From Bacteroidota bacterium (GTDB lineage: Bacteria > Bacteroidota > Bacteroidia > Chitinophagales > Chitinophagaceae): DNA of 64,000 nt. The notes beneath the pieces were generated by a model, which did not search any database, was not told where the DNA came from, and was given only the letters and a program-made list of their open reading frames with translations. Made by a program: the position numbers and the translations under genes. Of this stretch, positions 53,566 through 63,100 are shown piece by piece (within the stretch, counting starts at the first letter, position 1; every line of letters starts with the position of its first letter). The stretch spans positions 23,211 through 87,210 of the forward strand of contig VGGU01000002.1 of NCBI GenBank assembly GCA_016868475.1, in the 5' to 3' direction.

Positions 53566-55548
53566 ATGAATTTTGAGCGGAAGGATTTATCGAACAATCA
53601 ATTATTGGCGTTTTACAAACAGCTGCTGTGGCCTCGCATGATCGAGGATAAAATGTTGGTGTTACTAAGGCAGGGAAAAATTTCTAAATGGTTTAGCGGA
53701 ATTGGTCAGGAAGCAATTGCAGTTGGAGCTACTCTGGCACTAGAACCTGACGAATGGATCATGCCCTTGCATCGCAATCTGGGGGTTTTCACCACACGCC
53801 AAATGCCGCTGCACCAATTATTCCTGCAATGGCAGGGCACTCAACAAGGATATAGTAAAGCCAGAGAACGCAGCTTTCATTTTGGAAGCAAGGAACATCA
53901 TATCTGTGGAATGATTTCTCACCTTGGCCCTCAATTGGCAGTAGCTGATGGGGCAGCATTGGCCTATAAACTATCGCAAAAAAATAAAGTTTCACTTGCT
54001 TTTACGGGCGATGGAGGTACCAGCGAAGGAGATTTTCATGAAGCCTTGAATGTAGCAGCGGTATGGGGACTACCTGTTATTTTTATTATTGAAAATAATG
54101 GATACGGATTAAGCACGCCGGTGCAAGATCAATATCGATGTGAAAGACTAGTAGATAAAGCGGCAGGTTATGGCATAGAAGGGGTTTGTATTGATGGAAA
54201 TAATATTTTAACCGTATACGATACCATCAAAGGAGTTAGGGATTATTGTATTGAACAGCAAAAGCCCTATCTCGTTGAGTGTATGACGTTTCGGATGCGT
54301 GGACACGAGGAGGCCAGTGGAACAAAATATGTACCCGCGGAATTGTTTACTACCTGGGAACAAAAAGATCCAATTAAAAATTACGAACGCTACTTAATTG
54401 AGCAAAATGTATTGACCGCTTTTGATGTGGCGGATATCAGAAATGAATTCAAACAAAAAATTGAGGCCGAACTTGCCATTGGGTTAGCTCCTGCTCCTGT
54501 TGTAGCAGTTCCTGAAAATGAGTTGAATGATGTATATGCACCCCGTCTGGAACCCTTGGCGGTATTAACTGCTGATGATAAAGGCAGGGAACTACGTTTT
54601 GTAGATGCAATTAGTGAAGGATTACGACAACAGTTGGAAAAAGATCCCCGACTTATCTTAATGGGTCAGGACATTGCCGCGTATGGGGGGGCTTTTAAAA
54701 TTACTGAAGGATTTGTAAAACAATTTGGCGAGCAACGTATTAGAAACACACCGCTTTGCGAAAGCGCTATTCTCGGCACCGCTTTAGGGCTCTCTCTGGA
54801 AGGATATCCTTCCATGGTAGAAATGCAGTTTGCGGATTTTGTATCGGTTGGATTAAATCAGATTGTAAATAACCTGGCTAAAATTCATTATCGGTGGGGT
54901 CAAAGCGCCAATGTTGTTGTTCGAATGCCTACGGGAGCCGGAGTTGGTGCGGGTCCCTTTCATTCACAGAGTAACGAAGCATGGTTTACGCATACACCCG
55001 GATTAAAAGTGGTGTATCCTTCCACCCCAATGGATGCCAAAGGTTTATTGATTGCTTCACTGAACGATCCTAATCCGGTTTTATTCTTTGAACACAAAGC
55101 ACTCTATCGTTCAATAACAGGATTGGTTCCTGAATCTTATTATGAAATTGAAATTGGCAAGGCCAAGCAAGTTTCAAACGGGGAAGAGATCCTAATCATT
55201 ACCTATGGTAGTGGGGTGCGATGGGCCACTGAATATGCCGCTGCTCATCCGGACTACTCTATAGGAATTCTTGATTTGCGAACGCTTTTACCATTAGATA
55301 CAAGCGCAATTAAAAAAGCTGTACGTGAAACTGGTCGGGTATTGGTATTACACGAGGATACGCTCACCGGTGGTTACGGAGGAGAAATTGCTGCTTGGAT
55401 CGGAGAGCATTGCTTTGAATGGTTGGACGCACCGGTGATGCGTTGCGCTTCACTGGACACTCCGGTTCCTTTTAGTACAGTTTTGGAAAAACAATTTTTA
55501 GCCACGGCAAGGCTGGATGCCACTATTCAAAAATTACGAGCTTATTGA
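53566..55548 (+). CDS. Alpha-ketoacid dehydrogenase E1, fused alpha and beta subunits
   Basis: A 660-aa thiamine diphosphate enzyme of the 2-oxoacid dehydrogenase complexes. The alpha part (1-300) has the TPP motif GDGGTSEGDFHEALNVAAVWGLPVIFIIENN; the beta part (from about 340) has the block LMGQDIAAYGGAFKITEGF and ends with the transketolase C-terminal domain. The fusion of subunits that are usually separate is common in Bacteroidota. Branched-chain keto acids are the probable substrate; E2 and E3 are not nearby. It ends directly against the convergent serine hydrolase gene. Confidence 0.92.
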   Translation: MNFERKDLSNNQLLAFYKQLLWPRMIEDKMLVLLRQGKISKWFSGIGQEAIAVGATLALEPDEWIMPLHRNLGVFTTRQMPLHQLFLQWQGTQQGYSKARERSFHFGSKEHHICGMISHLGPQLAVADGAALAYKLSQKNKVSLAFTGDGGTSEGDFHEALNVAAVWGLPVIFIIENNGYGLSTPVQDQYRCERLVDKAAGYGIEGVCIDGNNILTVYDTIKGVRDYCIEQQKPYLVECMTFRMRGHEEASGTKYVPAELFTTWEQKDPIKNYERYLIEQNVLTAFDVADIRNEFKQKIEAELAIGLAPAPVVAVPENELNDVYAPRLEPLAVLTADDKGRELRFVDAISEGLRQQLEKDPRLILMGQDIAAYGGAFKITEGFVKQFGEQRIRNTPLCESAILGTALGLSLEGYPSMVEMQFADFVSVGLNQIVNNLAKIHYRWGQSANVVVRMPTGAGVGAGPFHSQSNEAWFTHTPGLKVVYPSTPMDAKGLLIASLNDPNPVLFFEHKALYRSITGLVPESYYEIEIGKAKQVSNGEEILIITYGSGVRWATEYAAAHPDYSIGILDLRTLLPLDTSAIKKAVRETGRVLVLHEDTLTGGYGGEIAAWIGEHCFEWLDAPVMRCASLDTPVPFSTVLEKQFLATARLDATIQKLRAY

Positions 55549-56832
55549 TTAGTCTTGTATGGCCTGATACACCATGGCTCTGAATTTTTCTACCATTTCT
55601 CCTTTGGTGGTACCCTGTAATTGTCTGTAAAATAAGTATACCATTTTTTCTTGAGGATCTACCCAGTACGAAGTAGCAAAGGCCCCGCCCCAGGCAAAAG
55701 TGCCTGTGTTGGCAGGAGTTAACCTTTGGCTTTTATCTGTGATAATGGAAAATCCCAAACCAAACTTATGCTGATTACTATAAGACAGATCACCAATTTG
55801 ATTGGTGATCATCATATCTACTGTGTTTCTGCCCAGTATTCGTTTACCATTATAGACTCCGCCATTTAACAACATTTGCAAAAAAATAGCATAATCTTCA
55901 ATGGTTGAAGAGAGTCCTGCTCCACCTGAGTAATACGTGCTTTTCTTCAATGGATAATCCGGGGTAACGGTTTGACCATTGAGTAAACCCCCAATTGATT
56001 TTTCCAATTTTCCATCGGATGTTTCTCGATATAGTTTTACCAATCGGTCTGCTTTTGCAGTAGGTAAGAGAAAATAGGTGTCCTTCATGCCCAGTGGCTC
56101 AAATAGTTGCTCATAAAAAAATTGATCCAATGTTTTACCAGAAATCTGTTCTACTAAACAACCCAATAGATCAGTATTCAAACCATAGGTCCAGCGCTCA
56201 CCGGGCTGATGCATGAGGGGAAGCTTACCCAGTCGATTCATGGCACTTAGCAGGTCATCATTAACTACACCAATACCGGCTGTTAGGTTTGCTTTGGCAT
56301 AAATAGCGTTAGCTTCCTTGGATCCGATTTGTGCGTATCCTAATCCTGAAGTATGCGTTAGTAATTGCCGAATGGTAATTTCAGATTTAGCAGGAACGGT
56401 TGTGTAAGTAGTGTCTGCTTCATTGAAAGAGGCCAACACTTGTTGCTTACCAAAAGCGGGCAGGTATTTAGAAACAGGGTCGTCCAATAATAATTTTCCT
56501 TGCTCAAATAACTGCATGATAGCAACGCTGGTAATGGCTTTTGTCTGAGAAGCGATCCGAAAAATATCATCTTTTTTCATGAGCAATTTTGCCTCTCTGT
56601 CATTATAGCCAACTGCTTTGTGATATACAATTTTTCCATGGCGTGCAACCAGCACCGCTCCCCCTTGCATCCATCCTTTTTCTACCCATTCATTCAAACG
56701 AGCGTCCAACACTTTTAAGCGTTCTGCGGAAAATCCACCAGCCTGAGGATTCAGCACCGCTTCTAATTGTTGTGACCAACCGGCAGTAACTAGTGTTAAC
56801 CACAGGATCAACAATGCAGATAAATTTTTCAT
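55549..56832 (-). CDS. Serine hydrolase, class C beta-lactamase/penicillin-binding protein-like
   Basis: A 427-aa exported hydrolase of the beta-lactamase superfamily (esterase/D-aminopeptidase-like group). The start at ATG 56832 gives the signal peptide MKNLSALLILWLTLVTAGWSQ; an in-frame extension to 56904 would overlap the upstream gene and spoil it. Catalytic motifs: SQTK (about 96-99) as SxxK, and YGLN as YxN. Beta-lactamase activity is not implied. The stop codon abuts that of the fused E1 gene on the other strand. Confidence 0.92.
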   Translation of the reverse strand: MKNLSALLILWLTLVTAGWSQQLEAVLNPQAGGFSAERLKVLDARLNEWVEKGWMQGGAVLVARHGKIVYHKAVGYNDREAKLLMKKDDIFRIASQTKAITSVAIMQLFEQGKLLLDDPVSKYLPAFGKQQVLASFNEADTTYTTVPAKSEITIRQLLTHTSGLGYAQIGSKEANAIYAKANLTAGIGVVNDDLLSAMNRLGKLPLMHQPGERWTYGLNTDLLGCLVEQISGKTLDQFFYEQLFEPLGMKDTYFLLPTAKADRLVKLYRETSDGKLEKSIGGLLNGQTVTPDYPLKKSTYYSGGAGLSSTIEDYAIFLQMLLNGGVYNGKRILGRNTVDMMITNQIGDLSYSNQHKFGLGFSIITDKSQRLTPANTGTFAWGGAFATSYWVDPQEKMVYLFYRQLQGTTKGEMVEKFRAMVYQAIQD

Positions 56833-56873
56833 AGGAGAAAGATACAGTTTTGATTGCATTATTTGAACTAGGA

Positions 56874-57638
56874 TTATTGATCCAACAACCGCTCTTCCTC
56901 CCAAACCAGTGGTGGCAGTCCCCTTTTGTACCGATAGAGACTTTGTTTGATATACAATCTAAATTCATAATCACCGGAAAGCTTGGTAAATAAGTAAGAA
57001 GGTCTGAATAAGTCCATGAATTTTTCCAGTTCGGCACCCTCTAAAAGTGTTAATCGACGAATCAGCGCTTTATTAAACCGGTAGTCAATAAACTTTTCTT
57101 GTTCTTCCAACAAAAGTCGTTGTTGAAAACCCAACATACTCTTGTTTCGGCGGAATCGAAACATGTTGATCAGTTCGTTCACATCCAACCCCACTCCTGC
57201 ACCATATTGTGGGGTAATAATTTTAAGGCCTGGTTTTGAGTAATTAAAAATCTTTGCATACTCCTGTCTGTTGCGGATGGAATCTAATTTATAATTACGC
57301 GGAAATACTTTCACCTCTCGAAGCACCGGAATGCTGATCTGTAATGAAATATCAAACTGCATGGGGTTTGCAATTTTCACAACCGGAAATTTCATGGTGG
57401 GTTTATTCAAATAGCTAAACCAAATGGAATCTCGATCGGTAACCCGAATTTGATAATAACCATCGGTATTGGTCACTGTGCCATCGCCTCCTGTGGAGAG
57501 TACACTCACTAATTCAAGTGGATAGTTGCGTGAACTGTCGTACACCACTCCTTTGATCAAATAAGACTGTGCAGCGCTATTATTGGCTCCAAGTAGAAGA
57601 ATGCACCCCAGTAATATATAGTGTTGCAGTCTGCTCAT
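56874..57638 (-). CDS. Exported protein with carboxypeptidase-like regulatory domain, unknown function
   Basis: A 254-aa protein. A signal peptide ends about ...NNSAAQ, followed by a carboxypeptidase-D regulatory-like beta domain (SYLIKGVVYDSSRNYPLELVSV ... TNTDGYYQIRV, about 27-90). The C-terminal 130 residues are charged and helical with no recognised domain (FNYSKPGLKIITP, MFRFRRNKSMLGFQQRLLLEEQEKFIDYRFNK). It lies between purN and the serine hydrolase on the same strand, with gaps of 9 and 41 bases. It is probably surface or periplasmic; I do not assign a role. Confidence 0.78.
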   Translation of the reverse strand: MSRLQHYILLGCILLLGANNSAAQSYLIKGVVYDSSRNYPLELVSVLSTGGDGTVTNTDGYYQIRVTDRDSIWFSYLNKPTMKFPVVKIANPMQFDISLQISIPVLREVKVFPRNYKLDSIRNRQEYAKIFNYSKPGLKIITPQYGAGVGLDVNELINMFRFRRNKSMLGFQQRLLLEEQEKFIDYRFNKALIRRLTLLEGAELEKFMDLFRPSYLFTKLSGDYEFRLYIKQSLYRYKRGLPPLVWEEERLLDQ

Positions 57639-57647
57639 TTGCCTTGA

Positions 57648-58223
57648 TCAAACTGATGGACTTAAAATTTCCTTTTCAATAACTAAGGGGTAATGCAAAT
57701 GCTCCAGCGCATGAATTCTATTGGCTAAGCTCTCCGGAGTATCTGACGACAAAACCGGACAGGTGGCTTGAAAGATGGTTGCACCATGATCGTAGTGTTC
57801 GTCAACATAGTGTATGGTAATACCTGTTTCTTTTTCCGAAGCAGCTAAGACAGCAAGGTGCACCGCTTGGCCGTACATTCCCTTTCCGCCATAATTTGGT
57901 AGTAAGGCGGGATGAATGTTAATGATTCTCTTTTCCCAATGCTTAATAAGGGTTGCAGGAATTTTCCAAAGAAAACCAGCTAAAATTATCCAATCAATTC
58001 CCGCTGCTTGCAATTCGGGTACATAACCATCCCCTTTTAAAAACCGCTCTTTTTCGAGCAATAATATGGGCACCGAATATTCGTTTGCAAATTTCAATAC
58101 ACCTGCTTGGGGTTTGTTTGAAACAATTAATCCTACCTGAACTTCCTGACTGCGTTGAAAATGTGCAAGAATTTTTTGTGCATTACTGCCAGTACCTGAA
58201 GCAAAGATGGCGATGTGTTTCAT
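57648..58223 (-). CDS. purN: Phosphoribosylglycinamide formyltransferase
   Basis: Transfers formyl from 10-formyl-THF to GAR in purine synthesis. The core has IAIFASGTGSNAQKI, IINIHPALLPNYGGKGMYG with the catalytic His, and the conserved ITIHYVDEHYDHG. I use ATG 58223 (191 aa, the usual size of about 190-210); an earlier in-frame start at 58265 would add a non-conserved 14-residue tail and run into the neighbour. No other pur genes are close. Confidence 0.95.
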   Translation of the reverse strand: MKHIAIFASGTGSNAQKILAHFQRSQEVQVGLIVSNKPQAGVLKFANEYSVPILLLEKERFLKGDGYVPELQAAGIDWIILAGFLWKIPATLIKHWEKRIINIHPALLPNYGGKGMYGQAVHLAVLAASEKETGITIHYVDEHYDHGATIFQATCPVLSSDTPESLANRIHALEHLHYPLVIEKEILSPSV

Positions 58224-58261
58224 TTTACAAAGATGTAGAATGCTGGTTGAACCTTTTTTGT

Positions 58262-58543
58262 TCAACGTAAAAAGCCCATTTTTTGTCCTAACTTATTGAT
58301 ATAGGAACGAAAAAAACGAAACTGTCCAAAAGGAATACTAATCAACAGGACCATCAAAGGCCATAATGCAGTTACTATTAGGATGTAAAGAACAGCCCAG
58401 ATCCAATCCTGCTGCGGAGTTAAAAAGTTCATGATTTTTTTAGCGGCCCATCCGGTTGTGGTTCCCCCGATGGCAAAAGTGCACAGGATCAGCCCTAACT
58501 GAAAGGGTCCTACTTTCCATTTTTTCCGCAAACGCTCAAACAT
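58262..58543 (-). CDS. Small two-helix membrane protein, unknown function
   Basis: A 93-aa protein with two hydrophobic segments (about 16-38 and 47-70) separated by a short charged turn, and a basic C-terminus. The opening WKVGPFQLGLILCTFAIGGTTTGWAAKKIM looks like a small Bacteroidota family that I recall as DUF6787; I am not certain. It lies just before purN on the same strand (38 bases to the purN ATG chosen here) and may be co-transcribed. Confidence 0.7.
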   Translation of the reverse strand: MFERLRKKWKVGPFQLGLILCTFAIGGTTTGWAAKKIMNFLTPQQDWIWAVLYILIVTALWPLMVLLISIPFGQFRFFRSYINKLGQKMGFLR

Positions 58544-58810
58544 ATGAGGGGGATCGATTTTTTAGGGCGTAAAGGTCTCTAAAAATACCTTTCAAGTTCT
58601 TTTTTTCAACGCTGAACATAGGTTTTTGTGAATTTTTACCATTCCATGACAGGTAAATTTCGTTTTGCATTCAACCCCGCAAAATCTCTTGAATTGCAGT
58701 AGAATTAGCGATAAAAAAAGTTAAACTCTCTGCATTTTTGAAGGCTACAACACTTAATTTTGCGCGCGAGAAGCATTATTTTTCCACATTTCAGCATAAC
58801 CGCGTTTATA
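58544..58810. other. 267-base intergenic region before actA
   Basis: Holds the actA promoter element and AAAGGT-(10)-ACCTTT, a 6-base inverted repeat at the left side, which could be a weak signal for either divergent gene. The rest is AT-rich. No RNA gene or open frame of note was recognised. Confidence 0.4.
58755..58762 (+). promoter_or_regulatory. -7 promoter element of the alternative complex III operon
   Basis: TAATTTTG fits TANNTTTG, 48 bases before the actA ATG. It overlaps the in-frame TTG 58760, so that is not the start. A TTTG is 14 bases upstream, closer than normal. Confidence 0.5.
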
Positions 58811-60082
58811 ATGTCAACCAAACAATTTTCAACGCATCTAGTTTTATTCCTTTCTTCCTTTTTGTTTTTCTCTGTTACTATTTCAAGTGCACAGGATGCT
58901 GCAGCAGGGAAAACCGTATTCATGAGCAAGTGCGCCGCTTGCCACAATGTGCTTAAAAAGGGGACCGGTCCTGCAATGGCTGGATTGGAAGAGCGTCACA
59001 AATGGGCAGACCACAACGAATTGCTTGCTTGGATCAACAATCCAACTGCATACATGGCCAACGATCCCTATACGCAGGGATTGAAAACAGAGTATGGTTC
59101 TATGATGCCGGGATTTACCGATGTTACCCTGCAAGATGTTGAAAACATAGTTGCTTATATAAATGAGGCAGCAAAACCAGCACCCACACCTGCTGCTGGT
59201 ACTGGGGAAGTAGTAGAAGCTGGCGGAGGAAATTCGATATTTTTTGGAGCAATCTCGTTGCTTTTGGGTGTGATTATCCTGATTCTAATGAGGGTCAATA
59301 GTAATTTGAGAAAGATTGCTGATCAAACAGAAGGCGTAATTACACCAAAGGGCATTTCCTTTTGGCGTAATAAAAGATATATTACATTGATTTCCATAGG
59401 CTTATTTATTTTCGGTGGTTATATGATGGCTAAGGGTGCTATTGGTTTGGGAAATCAGAAAGATTATCAGCCAGTGCAGCCAATTTACTACTCTCACAAA
59501 GTACACGCCGGAATCAACCAGGTCAATTGCCTTTACTGCCACGGAAGCGCAGAGCAAAGCAAGCATGCAACTATTCCTGCGGTGAACACTTGTATGAACT
59601 GTCACAAAGCTATTCAGACTTATGAAAAAGGACCAAAGTTGTTAGATGGGGATGGAAATGTGGTGGACGGAACAGCAGAGATTCAAAAATTGTATGAATA
59701 TGCCGGCTTTGACCCTAATCAACCCAACAAGTGGAACCCATCCATGATAAAAAAGCCAATTGAGTGGGTTAAAATTCATAACCTGCCTGACCATGTTTAT
59801 TTCAATCACTCGCAGCACGTAAACGCCGGTAAGGTTCAATGCCAGAGTTGTCATGGTGCAGTTGATGGGATGAACGAAGTAAAACAAGTAGCTGATTTGA
59901 GCATGGGATGGTGCGTTAATTGTCATCGTGAAACAAACGTTCAATTTAACTACGATAGCACAAAAGGTAATAAATTCTATAGCATTTACGAAAAATTTCA
60001 TAGTGATTTGAAGTCCGGGAAAATGGATAGTGTTAAAGTAAAGGATATCGGCGGTCTGGAGTGTCAAAAATGTCACTATTAA
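58811..60082 (+). CDS. actA: Alternative complex III subunit ActA, multihaem cytochrome c with N-terminal monohaem domain
   Basis: Membrane-bound electron-carrier subunit of the menaquinol-oxidising alternative complex III. Start ATG 58811 (423 aa) has a signal peptide to about residue 27. Six haem motifs are seen: CAACH (41), CLYCH (240), CMNCH (261), CQSCH (344), CVNCH (368) and CQKCH (418), the last ending one residue before the C-terminus. The first is a small cytochrome c domain (about 30-125); then come two membrane helices (about 142-162, 190-212); then the pentahaem domain. Classical ActA is pentahaem with a separate monohaem subunit, so this looks like a joined form. Confidence 0.92.
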   Translation: MSTKQFSTHLVLFLSSFLFFSVTISSAQDAAAGKTVFMSKCAACHNVLKKGTGPAMAGLEERHKWADHNELLAWINNPTAYMANDPYTQGLKTEYGSMMPGFTDVTLQDVENIVAYINEAAKPAPTPAAGTGEVVEAGGGNSIFFGAISLLLGVIILILMRVNSNLRKIADQTEGVITPKGISFWRNKRYITLISIGLFIFGGYMMAKGAIGLGNQKDYQPVQPIYYSHKVHAGINQVNCLYCHGSAEQSKHATIPAVNTCMNCHKAIQTYEKGPKLLDGDGNVVDGTAEIQKLYEYAGFDPNQPNKWNPSMIKKPIEWVKIHNLPDHVYFNHSQHVNAGKVQCQSCHGAVDGMNEVKQVADLSMGWCVNCHRETNVQFNYDSTKGNKFYSIYEKFHSDLKSGKMDSVKVKDIGGLECQKCHY

Positions 60083-60112
60083 AATTATTTGAACCCACCA
60101 ACTAAGGAAATT

Positions 60113-63100
60113 ATGAGCCAAAAAAAGTACTGGCAGAGCTTCGGGGAGGTCAACGAAAGCGAAAGCTTCAAAAAACAACACCAGGATGAATTCCGGGAAG
60201 AGTTACCCTTTGAAGGATTGGACAACAAAGGTCTTTTGGATGCCACGGCGCCTCGCCGGGATTTTCTGAAATATCTTGGATTCAGCACAGCCGCTGCAAC
60301 CTTAGCGGCCAGTTGTAAGATTCCGGTTAAAAAAGCTATTCCTTTTGCAAACCGTCCGGAAAATATTATTCCGGGAGTTGCTGAATATTATGCTACCACT
60401 TTTGTACAGGAGGGAGATGTGGTCCCTGTATTAGCTAAGGTGAGAGACGGGCGTCCTATTAAGATAGAAGGAAATGATCGTTGTGCATTTACGGGTGGGG
60501 GAACTTCTGCTCGCGTGCAGGCATCCGTATTAGATCTTTACGATTCACACCGTCTACGTTTTCCTCAGCAAAAAGTAGGCAATGGTGAAGAGGTTCGCTT
60601 TGAAGAAGTGCCCACATTTGAACAGATGGACAAATTGGTGGCCGATGCCATCAATACTGCCGGAGGTTCTACAGTATTGCTGACAAGCACCATTAGTTCT
60701 CCATCTACCAAAGCAATTATTGCGGCATATCCTGGGTTACGACACGTACAATATGATGCTGTTTCTTTCAGTGGTATGCTATTGGCTAATGAAGCAACAG
60801 GCTTTGGACGTCGTTTGCCTTCTTATGAGTTTAGCGCGGCAAAAGTGGTGGTGAGTTTGGGTGCTGATTTCTTAGGCTCCTGGTTAAGCCCTATTGAATT
60901 TGCAAAAGGCTATGCGGTTGGACGCAAGATCGATGAATCAAATCCGACCATGAGCAAGCATTATCAATTTGAAGGGTACCTGAGCTTGACGGGTTCTAAC
61001 GCTGACGAAAGATTTGTATGCCGTCCTTCTGAAACCGGAATGGTGGCGCTTGCGTTGTTGAGTGCAGTGAGTGGAAAAGGTGTAGAAGGAATCAAGGATG
61101 CTAAATTAAAAGCAGGTATTGAAAAAGCGGCGGCTGATCTTCGTAAGCATCCAGGCGCTTCTTTAGTAATCTGCGGAAGCAATGATATTAATACACAGAT
61201 TGTTGTTAATGCCATCAACCAAGCTATTGGTGCCTACGGAAAAACAATCGATTGGGGAAAGCCAGTTAATTACCGTGCTGGAGTTGATGCCGAATTTGAG
61301 CAGTTGGTAAGAGATATGCAAGCGGGCTCAGTGGGTACATTACTCGTGTACGAAGCTAATCCGGTATATACCTATCACAAGGCAGATGTATTTAAAGCTG
61401 CATTGGAAAAAGTAAAAACAACCATTTCTTTTAGTGAGCGGATGGACGAGACTACAGCATGCTGCCAGTTCATTCTTCCTTCTAATCATTATCTGGAGAG
61501 TTGGGGCGATGCTTCTCCTAAAGCAGGCGTAATCAGTTTTATTCAACCTACCATTTATCCGCTTTTCAAAACCAGAGCTTTCCAAACTTCATTGTTGAAG
61601 TGGAGCGGAAACGATACTAGCTATGAGGAATATTTCAAGCAGTATTGGATTGGAAAATTAGGTGCTGAAACTACTTTTAATACAGTACTACAAGAAGGAA
61701 TACAAGATAACACAGCTCCTGTTTCGGCAGGTTCTTATAGCAGTGCTGCATTAGCAGCCGCAGCGCAATCCATTACTACTGCTCCGGCAGTAACTGAAAC
61801 AGAGATTGTGTTGTATCAAAAAGCCTCAATCGGAACCGGAACCGGTGCCACCAATCCTTGGTTACAAGAATTACCAGACAGTGTTTCTAAAGCCAGCTGG
61901 GGTAACTATGCATTGGTTAGCATGACCATGGCTAAAGAGCTACTGGGTGTAAACCTGATCGATGGTACAGAGAAAGAAATAAATAATTACGAATTCTTTC
62001 CGCTAAAGCCTGTTGTTAATATTACAATGGGTGGGCAGTCAGTGGAATTGCCCGTACTGGCTGTTCCAGGAATGCAATCCAATACCATTGCCGTAGCATT
62101 GGGATATGGCAGAAGCGAAAAACTGGGTAGAACTTGTGCAGGTGTTGGTAAAAACGCTTATCCATTTACTTCACATACCGAAAATGGCGTTTCTTATCAA
62201 GGTACCGTAACGGTAGCTGATACAGGTCGTAAAGAAAAAGTAGCACAGTCACAGATTCACAATAATTATGAGAATCGAGTGGAAGTAGTTCGTGAAACTA
62301 CCTTGGCTACAATGATCAAACATCCAAACGTTATTCCTGATTATCGTAACCATCTTGAGGAATCTTATGGTAAAAGCAAGGATGGAAAAACAACAGATTA
62401 TCGCAAGGAAGGCACTCTTTATCCCATGCATGACCAGCCTGGTATTAAATGGGGAATGAACATTGATATGAATGCTTGTTATGGTTGCGGCGCTTGCGTG
62501 GTGGCCTGTCATGCAGAGAATAATGTTCCTGTTGTTGGTAAGAGCGAAGTATTACGCTACCATGATATGCATTGGTTACGCATCGATCGTTATTTTGTAA
62601 GCGATGCTACAAATCCAGATGAACTGAAAGGGGTTGTTTTCCAGCCTATGATATGTCAACATTGTGACAATGCTCCTTGCGAGAATGTTTGTCCTGTTGC
62701 AGCTACCAACCATAGCTCAGAAGGAATCAATCAGATGACGTATAACCGCTGTATCGGTACTCGTTATTGTGCCAATAACTGTCCTTATAAAGTTCGTCGC
62801 TTCAATTGGGCAGATTATACTGGTGCTGACAGTTTCGCAAATAATCGCGATCAACAAGTGGTAGGTAAGCTGGACCCTGTGGTAGAACAAATGAACGACG
62901 AGTTAACACGTATGGTGTTAAATCCGGATGTTACAGTTCGTTCTCGCGGGGTAATTGAAAAATGTTCCTTCTGTTTCCAACGCTTGCAAGCCGCCAAACT
63001 TGAGGCTAAAAAAGCAGATCGTCCTTTACAGGATGGCGATGCAAAAACAGCTTGTCAAACAGCCTGTGCAGCTAACGCCATTGTTTTTGGTAATGCAAAT

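Noticed and set aside
59642..60181. 179-codon minus-strand open frame across the end of actA and start of actB
   Set aside because: Complement of haem-motif and Fe-S protein coding sequence; no independent support.
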